Part shown: piece by piece, positions 34,945 through 43,273 of the stretch
Position numbering within the stretch: position 1 is the first letter of the stretch
Layout of the letters: each line of letters opens with the position of its first letter
Source of the DNA: Coprobacillus sp. CAG:698
GTDB taxonomy: Bacteria; Bacillota_I; Bacilli_A; ML615J-28; CAG-698
Reading direction: 5' to 3'
DNA length: 64,000 nt
Assembly: GCA_000431235.1 (NCBI GenBank)
Contig: HF988702.1
Location: 37,760 to 101,759, forward strand
Notes under the pieces: model-generated
Seen by the model: the letters and a program-made list of their open reading frames with translations, nothing else
Database searches by the model: none
Told to the model about the DNA's origin: nothing
Position numbers and translations under genes: made by a program

Positions 34945-35926
34945 ATATGAAAAATTTATTAGTGACTTAAATAATGAAATTGATAATCTTGATATTATTG
35001 ATGTAAAAGATAAAGTTAAAAGCAAATATGTTTATTCTAAAGCTAAAAATAAATCTTTTTCCCTATTTGCAAAACCATTAACACTGCCAGTTTTTTCAAT
35101 AATACTTTTTTTGGTTAGTTTTGTGTTTATTAAAATATCAATTGACCCAGCCCATGAACCTAAAAAACCTATAATAGCAAGTTCTATAGAAGATGCCTAT
35201 GCCTTTGAAATGATGACTGCTGCTAATTATATATATACTGATGCCACTACTAATTTAAAGAGAAGACAAAGAAATAACGATTTAAATAATATTTGTGATA
35301 AAATAAACAGATTTTATCTTACAATTAATCAATTATTACGTAAAGAAAAAATAGAATATAAAATAACTAATAGTGATAATGATATGTATGAAAACAAAAT
35401 GGTTATTAACTCGTTCTTTAATGACAATTTTGATTTATATTATACTATATATTTCAATAAATCTTTTATAGAAAAAGATGACGATGAAGAAATATATAAT
35501 TTAAATGGAATAATTATCATTAATAATATTAATTATGAAATTATAGGTGAAACAATTGTTGAAGAAGATGAAGTTGAAACAAAGATAAAAGTACTTATTA
35601 ATGAAACTGAATATTTTATTATCGAACAAGAAAAAGAAGATGATGAAGAAAAATTTGTGTATAAGACATATGTTAATAATAAATTAACTAAAGAGGTTGT
35701 AATTTCATATGAAATAGAGAATAAAGATATTGAAATAAAATTGGAGTTAAATACATCTTCTAGAAATGAAGAAATCAAAGCCAAATATAAAAATAATGAA
35801 TTAATTCTAAAGGTTGAGTTTAATGATTACGAAGGAAAAATAAAAGTAATTGATAGTATTGATTCTATTAGTTATTATTTTATTAATGAAAAAGTTACAA
35901 TAAATAAAAAAATAATAAAAAACTAA
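34937..35926 (+). CDS. Membrane anti-sigma-like protein with charged extracellular domain
   Basis: About 329 residues from ATG 34937 (behind TTGGTGA, overlapping the sigma gene). Residues about 1-45 are cytosolic and basic, without a recognisable zinc anti-sigma motif. One membrane helix lies at about 50-68 (LPVFSIILFLVSFVFIKI). The remaining 260 residues are outside and rich in Glu, Asn, Ile and Lys with beta-strand periodicity. This ectodomain aligns along its length with the lipoprotein encoded next: compare GIIIINNINYEIIGE with GIAISNGKEFTLEGK, and EEDEVETK with ENDEVETE. Position and topology suggest it holds the sigma factor; no experiment-based family was recognised. Confidence 0.65.
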   Translation: MSKYEKFISDLNNEIDNLDIIDVKDKVKSKYVYSKAKNKSFSLFAKPLTLPVFSIILFLVSFVFIKISIDPAHEPKKPIIASSIEDAYAFEMMTAANYIYTDATTNLKRRQRNNDLNNICDKINRFYLTINQLLRKEKIEYKITNSDNDMYENKMVINSFFNDNFDLYYTIYFNKSFIEKDDDEEIYNLNGIIIINNINYEIIGETIVEEDEVETKIKVLINETEYFIIEQEKEDDEEKFVYKTYVNNKLTKEVVISYEIENKDIEIKLELNTSSRNEEIKAKYKNNELILKVEFNDYEGKIKVIDSIDSISYYFINEKVTINKKIIKN

Positions 35927-35929
35927 ATA

Positions 35930-35965
35930 TTTACCAATAAAAACAAATAATTATTTGTTTATTAA
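35930..35965 (+). promoter_or_regulatory. Putative ECF-sigma-dependent promoter of the lipoprotein gene
   Basis: Second copy of TTTACCAATAAAAA (35930-35943), 10-nt gap, TTTGTTTATTAA (35954-35965), identical to the copy at 34365. The box ends 19 nt before the lipoprotein ATG. Confidence 0.65.
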
Positions 35966-35984
35966 GTGAATGGAGGTTTTACTT

Positions 35985-36872
35985 ATGAAAAAAACATTAT
36001 TTACACTAATACTTATCTTTACTTTTTTAATCACAGTTTCCTGTGCAAACTCTGAGAAGGCAAATGAAAATTCAAACAATATCTTTGATAATGAAATAAA
36101 CATTATGTCTTATCAAACTTTATCTTCAATAAAATTATTAGAATTAAATGAAAACAATATTACAAAAAGACGATTACCAAATAATAATGATGTTACTGAA
36201 AAAAATGATATTGAAAAATATATTCAAATGATGGAGGAACTTTTAAATGGTAATCATGGATTTATAATTGCACCAAAGACATCTGATAAGGAAAATTATA
36301 CTAATTTCATTGAAATTAAAACAAGTAATTTTTATAACGAAGAAATTGTATATTCACTATATTATAATGAAGAAACATACTCAGAAGAAATTGATGAGGA
36401 TAAAATTGAAATTGTAAAAATTATCAAAGGTATTGCTATTTCTAACGGAAAGGAATTTACATTAGAGGGAAAAATAACCGAAGAAAAAGAAAACGATGAA
36501 GTTGAAACTGAATCAGTTTACAAAATAATTGAGGATAAAGATAACTATGTAATTGTTAGTTTAGAAAAGGAAGATGAAGATAATGAAATAGAACATGATT
36601 ATAAATACGTTGTTGTTAAGAACGGAAAAAAAGTGAATGAGTTAAAATTTGAATTTGAACAAGAAAAAGAAGAAATATCGATAAAACTTACAGAAACTAA
36701 TAACAACGAAAAAAAATCATATAAATTTAAATGCATTGAAGAAAATAATATTAAATATATTAAAATTGAAGTTAGAGAAGGAACGAGTAAAAAAATAATA
36801 AAAGTAAGAATGATATATGATACTGAAAAGAATCAATATTCTTATGATTATAAATATGTTAAAGAAAAGTAG
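35985..36872 (+). CDS. Lipoprotein with ectodomain homologous to the adjacent anti-sigma protein
   Basis: About 295 residues from ATG 35985, with ATGGAGG upstream (ATG 35970 is in frame but includes the ribosome binding site). A type II signal peptide ends ITVSC, lipid Cys at residue 20. The mature part is highly charged and aligns with the ectodomain of the preceding membrane protein, including YSLYYNEETYSEEIDED versus YTIYFNKSFIEKDDDEE and the ENDEVETE segment. The shared promoter motif makes it a likely target of the sigma factor. It may act as a feedback ligand, decoy or co-sensor on the cell surface (inference). Confidence 0.7.
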   Translation: MKKTLFTLILIFTFLITVSCANSEKANENSNNIFDNEINIMSYQTLSSIKLLELNENNITKRRLPNNNDVTEKNDIEKYIQMMEELLNGNHGFIIAPKTSDKENYTNFIEIKTSNFYNEEIVYSLYYNEETYSEEIDEDKIEIVKIIKGIAISNGKEFTLEGKITEEKENDEVETESVYKIIEDKDNYVIVSLEKEDEDNEIEHDYKYVVVKNGKKVNELKFEFEQEKEEISIKLTETNNNEKKSYKFKCIEENNIKYIKIEVREGTSKKIIKVRMIYDTEKNQYSYDYKYVKEK

Positions 36873-36890
36873 TTTATTGTTTATTATATA

Positions 36891-36930
36891 GAAAAAAGGC
36901 TGTTACTATTGAACAAGCCTATTTTCTTTT
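36891..36930. terminator. Bidirectional terminator between lipoprotein and ispG
   Basis: AGGCTGTT / AAC-A-AGCCT stem with one bulge, preceded by AAAAAA and followed by a T-rich run; the 3' end of convergent ispG overlaps it. Confidence 0.6.
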
Positions 36931-38091
36931 TTTAATTATTTCAAGATATTTTTTTCCATTTTCATCAGATAGTATTTGATTTTCGTTTTCAAAGATTATG
37001 TTTCCGTCAACTAATTTATATTCATAACCTTTAATTAGAAAATATATTTCTGCTTTCAAATTAGGAATTATTTCTTCGTAAGACAATTTGGTAACTATCT
37101 TTCCTTTTTTAAATAACACAGCACAGTTTTTTCCTCCTGCTATTCCCAAGTCTGCATCTTTTGCTTCTCCTGGTCCATTTACAACACATCCCATGACAGC
37201 AACTTTAATGTATTTATTAAATGAATTTAAAAATTCATTTATTTCATTAGCTATTGGAAACATATTATACTGGCATCGACCACATGTTGGACAGGAAATT
37301 AATATAGGTTTTTCATATAAACCTATTGATGAAAGTATTTCTTTAGCAGCTTTTACTTCTAAAAGAGGACTTTCGGTTAAAGAAACTCTTATTGTATCTC
37401 CAATACCTTTCAGAAGAAGTGAACCTAAGGCAATGCTCGATTTTACAACTCCTTGATATTCTAACCCGGCCTCAGTTACTCCTAGGTGGAGAGGATAATT
37501 ATAAGCTTTAGAAAGCATTTCATAAGCTTCAATTGTTTTGATCACACTTGATGATTTGACAGAAACAACTATGTTGTGAAAGTCTAAATTTTCAAGAATC
37601 TCAATGTTTTCTTTAGCACTTTCAAATAATGCTCTTGAGGAATTACCATATTTTTCATAGATATTTTTACTTATTGAACCACTATTAACACCAATTCTAA
37701 TAGGAATATTTTTTTCTTTGCACTTTTGCACAATAAGTTTTATGTGCTCAATATTAGAAATATTTCCTGGATTAATTCTTAATTTACTTATGCCATTTGC
37801 AATTGCCTTTAAAGCTAGTTTATAGTCATAATGTATATCGGCAACAATTGGGCCAGCACAAGAAGAAGTGATTTCTTTTAAAGCCTCTGCATCATCATCG
37901 TCTAATACCGCAACTCTAACAATGTCACAGCCTTTAGAAAAAAGCTCATTTATTTGAGCTATTGTATTTTTTGTATCGCTTGTTTTTGTATTGGTCATGC
38001 TTTGGATAGCTATTTTATTTGTACCACCTATTTTAATGTTTCCAATACAAATTTCTTTGGTTTTAGTTAAACTATTTAATCTATTTTTCAT
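36919..38091 (-). CDS. ispG: 4-hydroxy-3-methylbut-2-enyl diphosphate synthase IspG
   Basis: 390 residues. TIM-barrel start with IGGTNKIAIQSMTNTKTSDT, the [4Fe-4S] ligands in SCPTCGRCQYN and GCVVNGPGEAKDADLG. IspG catalyses the penultimate step of the MEP isoprenoid pathway, so the organism does not rely on mevalonate. Its start codon directly abuts the stop of the upstream HTH gene, and no promoter lies between, so the two share a transcript. C-terminal tail is slightly longer than in enterobacteria. Confidence 0.95.
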   Translation of the reverse strand: MKNRLNSLTKTKEICIGNIKIGGTNKIAIQSMTNTKTSDTKNTIAQINELFSKGCDIVRVAVLDDDDAEALKEITSSCAGPIVADIHYDYKLALKAIANGISKLRINPGNISNIEHIKLIVQKCKEKNIPIRIGVNSGSISKNIYEKYGNSSRALFESAKENIEILENLDFHNIVVSVKSSSVIKTIEAYEMLSKAYNYPLHLGVTEAGLEYQGVVKSSIALGSLLLKGIGDTIRVSLTESPLLEVKAAKEILSSIGLYEKPILISCPTCGRCQYNMFPIANEINEFLNSFNKYIKVAVMGCVVNGPGEAKDADLGIAGGKNCAVLFKKGKIVTKLSYEEIIPNLKAEIYFLIKGYEYKLVDGNIIFENENQILSDENGKKYLEIIKKRK

Positions 38092-38571
38092 TTATTTTGT
38101 AGAAGCAACTTTTTCGGTAGTTACTTTTTTCCTTTTTTTCTTTTTTCTTTGAGGACTACGAATGTGTTGTTCTCTTAAAATATTGTAAATAGTACTACGT
38201 GATAAGTTATATCCTCGATCATTCATTTCTTTAGCAAAGTCTGTAAAATTTGTTTTACGGAATTCAACACGATAGATATGAGCAATTTCTTTTCGTAAAT
38301 CTTCAGAATAAGTATTTACAGGTTTATGATATCTATTTTTATGAATTACGCCTTCTTCACCTTCATTTAATACTTGTCTCTTTAAGTTACGCACTTGTCT
38401 TGTGGTTATTTTAAGAAGTTTTGCTGCTTTGGTACCATTTATTTCACCGTTAATTAAACGAGTAATAACACGAAGTTTCTTTTTTTCAAGTCTTTTAAGT
38501 TTTAATTTTTTGCTTTCGACAATGGCTTCAGTGTCTTCAACTTCAAGTACTGGTTGATTATTTGTTTCCAT
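38092..38571 (-). CDS. Transposase-derived helix-turn-helix protein (ISNCY/IS481-like N-terminal region)
   Basis: 159 residues. The core LRVITRLINGEINGTKAAKLLKITTRQVRNLKRQVLNEGEEGVIHKNR (key motif GTKAAKLLKITTRQVRNLK) and the second HTH NFTDFAKEMNDRGYNLSRSTIYNILRE match the DNA-binding N-terminus of ISNCY-type transposases. The protein stops after IRSPQRKKKKRKK, just where the DDE (rve) catalytic domain should begin, and ends in a basic tail. A good promoter, AAGGAGA ribosome binding site and abutment to ispG indicate a functional, domesticated DNA-binding protein rather than a remnant. No terminal repeats are seen. Confidence 0.65.
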   Translation of the reverse strand: METNNQPVLEVEDTEAIVESKKLKLKRLEKKKLRVITRLINGEINGTKAAKLLKITTRQVRNLKRQVLNEGEEGVIHKNRYHKPVNTYSEDLRKEIAHIYRVEFRKTNFTDFAKEMNDRGYNLSRSTIYNILREQHIRSPQRKKKKRKKVTTEKVASTK

Positions 38572-38615
38572 ATTTTGTCTCCTTAAAAATTATTTCATAT
38601 AATTTTTTCCTATAT

Positions 38616-38644
38616 ATTATACTCGAAATCAAGAAAAAAATCAA
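38616..38644 (-). promoter_or_regulatory. Promoter of the HTH-ispG unit
   Basis: Read on the minus strand: TTGATT, 17-nt spacer, TATAAT; 45 nt before the HTH start codon. Confidence 0.75.
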
Positions 38645-38728
38645 GACCTAATTTATTCTTATTGCTTACATATATTTTTCAAAAATTTTAATAATAATTA
38701 AAAAACCAAAAATTAATATCGAAATATC

Positions 38729-38757
38729 TTGATTTTTTGTAAATGATGATGTATAAT
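38729..38757 (+). promoter_or_regulatory. rpmG promoter
   Basis: TTGATT, 17-nt spacer, TATAAT, divergent to and with the same -35/-10 hexamers as the ispG-unit promoter. Confidence 0.75.
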
Positions 38758-38786
38758 ATATAGGTATTATTTCAGGAGGAATAGTT

Positions 38787-38942
38787 ATGCGCTTAACATT
38801 TTTAATGAGATGTACTGTTTGTAATTCTGAAAATTATTTAACACAAAAAAATAAGAAGAATGATCCAGACAGACTTGAAATGATGAAGTTCTGCCCTAAA
38901 TGTAGAAAACAAACATTACATAAAGAGAAAACAAAAAAATAG
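38787..38942 (+). CDS. rpmG: 50S ribosomal protein L33 (zinc-ribbon form)
   Basis: A 51-residue gene. RCTVCNSENYLTQKN, PDRLEMMKFCPKCRKQT and LHKEKTKK are the bL33 pattern. Both CxxC pairs are present, so this is the zinc-containing C+ form. TCAGGAGGAA precedes the ATG and a near-consensus promoter lies upstream. In Firmicutes this gene usually precedes secE-nusG; here a degenerate FtsK-like gene follows instead. Small, but unambiguous. Confidence 0.95.
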   Translation: MRLTFLMRCTVCNSENYLTQKNKKNDPDRLEMMKFCPKCRKQTLHKEKTKK

Positions 38943-39040
38943 GTCTATTTTAAAGATCTTAAAAAAAAGTGCCGTTAGGTTCTTTTTTTTACTTTTTTTG
39001 ACAGACATTTGTATTATACTTATAGGTATCAATTCTTAAA

Positions 39041-39068
39041 GGAGGTAACGAGTTTATTACTTACTCGT
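39041..39068 (+). promoter_or_regulatory. Hairpin between ribosome binding site and start of the FtsK-like gene
   Basis: GGAGG (39041-39045) is 31 nt from ATG 39077, but ACGAGT (39048-39053) and ACTCGT (39063-39068) form a 6-bp hairpin with a 9-nt loop between them. Folding brings the two to an effective spacing of about 10 nt. Alternatively an in-frame ATT at 39056 is the start. A weak promoter (TTGACA 38998-39003, TATAGG 39021-39026) lies in front. Confidence 0.4.
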
Positions 39069-39076
39069 ATGATTGT

Positions 39077-40816
39077 ATGCCTAAGGAAAAGAAAAAAGCA
39101 TTTGATGAAAAACAAGAAAGAAGTACAATGTTTTATTATGAAATAATTGGCTCTGTTATAATAATATTATCAATTACTACTTTAGGAAAACTTGGTAAAG
39201 TTGGAAAAGTATTAACAACACTATTAAAAGTAACTTTTGGAGATTGGTATTTTATTGCTCTTTTGTTTCTACTTTTTTTAGGAATTTATAATCTTTTCTT
39301 ACATACCCGATTTAATTTCAAAGATAATAGATTTGTTGGCTTTATCTTTTTAAGTTTAACTATTATGCTATTTTCTCATTTTTCCATACATAAATATGTA
39401 TTAGAAAGTGATAGTTCATATTTAGGAGCCACTTTTGATTATTATAAAAACTTTATTAATGTTGGCTATGCAAGCTCATTAGGAGGAGGATTAATCGGAG
39501 CCATAATATTCTATATAATATATTATCTATTAGGTAAAATAGGAGTTATTTTATTAGGCTTAGTTCTCTTAATATTAAGTGTTTCTTTGATTTTTAATAC
39601 TCCTTTTCTTGATATTGGAAAATGGATGGGTTCAAAAATATTAGGAATATTTCGAAAATTTAAGTCTTTTCGCTCGTTTTTCAGATATGAAGTTGGAAAA
39701 GATATGCAAGAAAAACGTAAAGAATACGTTAAACTATCACTTGGTACTTTTAAATCGTTTTATGATGATAATATAGTAAATGCACAAGAAGAAGATGCTA
39801 GTTTTATTTTAAATTCTATAAAGAGTTATTTTGATGAAAAAAATATAATTTATTCTGAATCACCATATATTATTTCATATTATGTTTCCACATTTTATTT
39901 TGAATTAAAAACAGAAATAAGTCATTTAACAATAACTAATATATTTTATGATTTAAAAAAATTGATTAAATCGGAAAGTTTCTTTAGCTTTGAAAGTAAT
40001 TATTTAATTATTCAGGTAAGCAATTATAAAAAAAGAACCTTATCGGTTCGAAAAATATTGATTTCTTCAAAGACCAATCAAAATTATATCTTTCCTTATG
40101 GAATTGATTATCAAAATAATCTTATAACTCTTGATATAAATCAAACTAATAATTTACTTTTAGTAGGCGAATCTACGGCTGAGATATTAAACTATTTAAA
40201 GTATTATTGTTCTTTAATATTTTATAAATATAAATCATGTGACACAGAAGTGTATTTATACGATCGCTTTGATGATTTAAGTATTTTTCATAATGTAATG
40301 AATGTTGAAGGAGATATTTACGCTTTTCTAGACTTTCTAATGAAAAAAATAGATGAATGGAATGAATCGTTATCTTTAAATGGTTTATTTGATTATAAAA
40401 CATATTTAAATAAAAGTGAAACTTCATATTTAAAATATAAAGTAACAAAAAAGTTTGTTATTATAAATGTTATTGATGAAAATGTTGATTTAAAATACAT
40501 TGAAGATGCTTTTCTTTATATAACTCAATTATCGAAAAAACTTGGAATTACTTTTATTTACTCTTTAAATAATTCTAAATTTATAAATAATACTATTAAT
40601 TCAATGTTTGAAAACAAAATAGTTTTTAAAATAAATAGAGAATTAAGTGATACGTTTACGAGTCGAGATGATGTTTATAAAAATGCTTTATATTTAGAAG
40701 GAAGTGGAGATGCTTTCTTCATACAAAAAAAATCAGTTAAACGTATAGCTACACCATTATTGTCATCAAGTGACTTAGAACAAGTAAATAATGCTTTAAA
40801 CAAAAATAATAATTAA
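39077..40816 (+). CDS. FtsK/SpoIIIE-like membrane protein with degenerate ATPase
   Basis: 579 residues. The N-terminal third has five probable membrane helices (about 24-44, 58-76, 87-104, 137-157, 159-180), as in FtsK/SftA/SpoIIIE. The rest follows the FtsK motor: the alpha-beta domain and then LTLDINQTNNLLLVGESTAE, where GATGSGKS (Walker A) should be but is GESTAEIL. Walker B appears as KFVIINVIDE. LSKKLGITFIYSLNNSKF corresponds to the ARAAGIHLILATQRPS region, and the end (EGSGDAFFIQ) to GxGDMLF. The DNA-reading gamma domain is absent. Fold homology is good but ATP hydrolysis is unlikely, so a structural or regulatory role is inferred. Confidence 0.7.
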   Translation: MPKEKKKAFDEKQERSTMFYYEIIGSVIIILSITTLGKLGKVGKVLTTLLKVTFGDWYFIALLFLLFLGIYNLFLHTRFNFKDNRFVGFIFLSLTIMLFSHFSIHKYVLESDSSYLGATFDYYKNFINVGYASSLGGGLIGAIIFYIIYYLLGKIGVILLGLVLLILSVSLIFNTPFLDIGKWMGSKILGIFRKFKSFRSFFRYEVGKDMQEKRKEYVKLSLGTFKSFYDDNIVNAQEEDASFILNSIKSYFDEKNIIYSESPYIISYYVSTFYFELKTEISHLTITNIFYDLKKLIKSESFFSFESNYLIIQVSNYKKRTLSVRKILISSKTNQNYIFPYGIDYQNNLITLDINQTNNLLLVGESTAEILNYLKYYCSLIFYKYKSCDTEVYLYDRFDDLSIFHNVMNVEGDIYAFLDFLMKKIDEWNESLSLNGLFDYKTYLNKSETSYLKYKVTKKFVIINVIDENVDLKYIEDAFLYITQLSKKLGITFIYSLNNSKFINNTINSMFENKIVFKINRELSDTFTSRDDVYKNALYLEGSGDAFFIQKKSVKRIATPLLSSSDLEQVNNALNKNNN

Positions 40817-40847
40817 AAAGGCCTATTTTCGGCCTTTATATTTTTTT
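40815..40847. terminator. Bidirectional terminator between the FtsK-like gene and rarA
   Basis: AAAGGCC / GGCCTTT stem with a 7-nt loop, A-run upstream and T-run downstream; overlaps the rarA stop. Confidence 0.8.
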
Positions 40848-42067
40848 CTTGCTTCATTAATAGCATCATAACGCTCTTTTAAAGCTTCTTCATATTTACT
40901 TGTTGTTTTAGGAACATAATAAACAGCATCTTTAATTTTATCAGGAAGATATTGCTGGTATACCCATCCACCGGGATAGTCATGTGGATACAAGTATTTT
41001 CCATTTCCTTCTTCGAACGAATAAACATTTTTCAGATGGGGTGGTAATGTTCCTGTATCTTTTGTTTCGATGTCTTCCATGGCTTTTGTGATAGCTAAGT
41101 AACTAGAGTTAGATTTTGGGGAAAGTGCCATCTCAACAACTATGCTAGCAAGTGGAAGTTTTGCTTCAGGCATGCCTAGTTCTAAAGCTGTTTCACATGC
41201 TGCTCTAACTTTTGGTCCTATACTTGGGTTAGCTAGAGAAATATCTTCATATGCTATACAAAATAGTCTTCTAGTTAGAGGAAGTAAATCATCGACATAT
41301 AAAAGTTTTCCTAGATAGTGTAGACTTGCATTAACATCGCTGCCTCTAATAGATTTGTGTAATCCACTAAGGGTATTGTAATAGCCATCACCATTTTTAT
41401 CAAATTCTAAACTTGGTTTTAAAATAGTTTCTTTTGCCATTTCAAAATCCACTAGTTTATCTCCAAAAGCAAAGTATAGATTTTCAATCATATTTAATAG
41501 ACTTCGTCCTTCACCACTAGCAATCTCAATAAGATATTTCTTAGCCTTATCATCAAGATTAAAGTTTTTACTTTCTTCATTTATAAAGGAAATAGCCTTA
41601 TTTGTGAGTTCTAATAAATCATTTTCATTTAAAGGAAATAGTTTATAAATATTACAGCGTGATCTAATAGCAGGATTAACAGCTCTATAAGGGTTTATTG
41701 TTGTCATTCCAATTAAAGTGATTTGACCGCTCTCCACAAAAGGAAGAAGATAATCCTGAATATCTTTTTTCATTCGATGAATTTCATCGATAATTAAAAT
41801 ATTATTATTATCTTTTTCAATTAATCTTTTTAGTTTTTCTTTATTATCAGATGAAGCATTAAAAGTATCATATTTTACGTTTAATGTGTTAACAATAGCT
41901 TTGGCAATTGTTGTCTTCCCAATTCCTGGGTCACCATAAAAGATCAGAGAAGTTATTTTATTTGAGTTTAGAAGTCTTCTAATAGCTCCATTTGGGCCAA
42001 CTAAGTGTTTTTGCCCAACAATTTCATCAATTGTTTTCGGTCTTAATGCATATGCTAAAGGTTCCAT
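40823..42067 (-). CDS. rarA: Replication-associated recombination protein A (RarA/MgsA)
   Basis: 414 residues. AAA+ motifs: ALRPKTIDEIVGQKHLVGP, Walker A YGDPGIGKTT, Walker B LIIDEIHRM, sensor 1 GMTTINPYRAVNPAIRSRC; the C-terminal tetramerisation domain contains GSDVNASLHYLGKLL and RLFCIAYEDISLANP. It acts at stalled forks and belongs to the clamp-loader clade. Monocistronic on the minus strand, with a GGTGAT ribosome binding site. Confidence 0.95.
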   Translation of the reverse strand: MEPLAYALRPKTIDEIVGQKHLVGPNGAIRRLLNSNKITSLIFYGDPGIGKTTIAKAIVNTLNVKYDTFNASSDNKEKLKRLIEKDNNNILIIDEIHRMKKDIQDYLLPFVESGQITLIGMTTINPYRAVNPAIRSRCNIYKLFPLNENDLLELTNKAISFINEESKNFNLDDKAKKYLIEIASGEGRSLLNMIENLYFAFGDKLVDFEMAKETILKPSLEFDKNGDGYYNTLSGLHKSIRGSDVNASLHYLGKLLYVDDLLPLTRRLFCIAYEDISLANPSIGPKVRAACETALELGMPEAKLPLASIVVEMALSPKSNSSYLAITKAMEDIETKDTGTLPPHLKNVYSFEEGNGKYLYPHDYPGGWVYQQYLPDKIKDAVYYVPKTTSKYEEALKERYDAINEARKKYKGRK

Positions 42068-42115
42068 TTTTTATCACCTTATAAATTATACTCGAAAAAT
42101 GGAAATTAGTAAATA

Positions 42116-42502
42116 TTAATTATTTTCTTTTTTACATAAATTTACTCCAATAATTCCTCCAATGGTTGCTAAGACTAAATATGCTACTATTTTAATTAAA
42201 TTAAAATAGGTAAATGATTTATTAATAATGAAATTTGTTAATAAAATAATAAACATTACAAATACACCAGATAATAAACCTTCAAGTAAACCATTATTTT
42301 TTATTACTAAACCTTTAAGAAGTCCTAATATAAAAAATAGAACACCACCTATTATATATGAATAAATGTATAATGTTTTCTCATTATTTGATGCTTTATT
42401 TTTATAAAGCAATAATGCATAAAATCCTAAAGTCAAGCAAACAATAAATATAAATATTAAATAACAAATCAATTTTTTTAAAGTCAAGCTTTTAAGTTTC
42501 AT
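42116..42502 (-). CDS. TIGR04086-family four-helix membrane protein (YrzE-like)
   Basis: About 128 residues from ATG 42502, which has GGTGAT upstream; the longer open frame to 42547 lacks a ribosome binding site. Four hydrophobic helices, with GVLFFILGLLKGLVIKNNGLLEGLLSG and IGVNLCKKENN at the end, match the TIGR04086 (YrzE) pattern. Such proteins occur in Firmicutes near yajC/secDF and are of unknown function. It is divergent from yetF-like; the 57-nt gap would serve both. Confidence 0.65.
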   Translation of the reverse strand: MKLKSLTLKKLICYLIFIFIVCLTLGFYALLLYKNKASNNEKTLYIYSYIIGGVLFFILGLLKGLVIKNNGLLEGLLSGVFVMFIILLTNFIINKSFTYFNLIKIVAYLVLATIGGIIGVNLCKKENN

Positions 42503-42559
42503 TATATCACCACTTAAATATATGACAAAAATAAAAAAATAGAACATATGGAGGAAAGA

Positions 42560-43273
42560 ATGTTTGCTTTAGTTTGGAAAACTGCTTTTATATATTTTCT
42601 TATATTACTGACATTAAGATTTATGGGAAAAAGAGAGGTTGGGCAACTTGGTTTATTTGATTTTGTTGTTTTATTGTTAATTGCTGATGTCAGTGCAATA
42701 ACATTAGATGATGAAAAAAGTATTTATACATGTCTTATACCAGTTATTATTCTTTCACTTATTCAAAAAATATTAGCTGTTATTTCATTGCATGTTCCTT
42801 TTGTAAGAAATATTGTTGATGGTAAAGAATCTGTTATTATGTACGAGGGTAAATTAAACATTAAAGAAATGAAAAAACAGAATTATAACGTTGATGATTT
42901 ATTATCACAATTAAGACTTAAGAATGTGAAAAGTTTATCTCAAGTAGAATATTTAATTCTAGAAAATAGTGGAGATATTAGCGTTTTTTTATATGAGGAA
43001 AATGAGAAAAAACCTTTATCATATTCTAAGGGAAAAAGAGGTGGTACAGGTTCATCAAGCGTTAGTACAACTGTACATACAATTACTAAAGATATTTCTA
43101 TTTTTCCACTAGTTATTTCGGGAAAAATAATTGAAGAAAATTTAAAATTACGAAATATAAAAAAACCTTGGCTTCTTGAAGAAATAAAAAGGCAAGGTTT
43201 TGATCTTAAAAATGTTTATTATGCTAACATGGAGAATAATAAATTATTTATTGTCAGGACATGTAGTTTTTAA
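42560..43273 (+). CDS. DUF421 (YetF-like) membrane protein
   Basis: About 237 residues from ATG 42560, with ATGGAGGAA upstream. Three N-terminal membrane helices, the family hallmark LRFMGKREVGQLGLFDFVVLLLIADVSA, and the cytosolic alpha/beta domain with YNVDDLLSQLRLKNVKSLSQVEYLILENSGDISVF. YetF-type proteins in B. subtilis affect spore membrane lipid flipping together with YdfS, a notable link to the other sporulation-type genes here. The last 30 nt overlap, tail to tail, the end of the flippase gene on the other strand. Confidence 0.85.
   Translation: MFALVWKTAFIYFLILLTLRFMGKREVGQLGLFDFVVLLLIADVSAITLDDEKSIYTCLIPVIILSLIQKILAVISLHVPFVRNIVDGKESVIMYEGKLNIKEMKKQNYNVDDLLSQLRLKNVKSLSQVEYLILENSGDISVFLYEENEKKPLSYSKGKRGGTGSSSVSTTVHTITKDISIFPLVISGKIIEENLKLRNIKKPWLLEEIKRQGFDLKNVYYANMENNKLFIVRTCSF

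Noticed and set aside
34937..35926. Reading the anti-sigma protein as a canonical ZAS-domain anti-sigma
   Set aside because: The cytosolic part has no H-x3-C-x2-C motif; the anti-sigma role rests on overlap with the sigma gene and topology only.
38092..38571. Insertion sequence
   Set aside because: The protein lacks a catalytic domain, no terminal inverted repeats or target duplication were seen, and it is firmly placed in the ispG unit.
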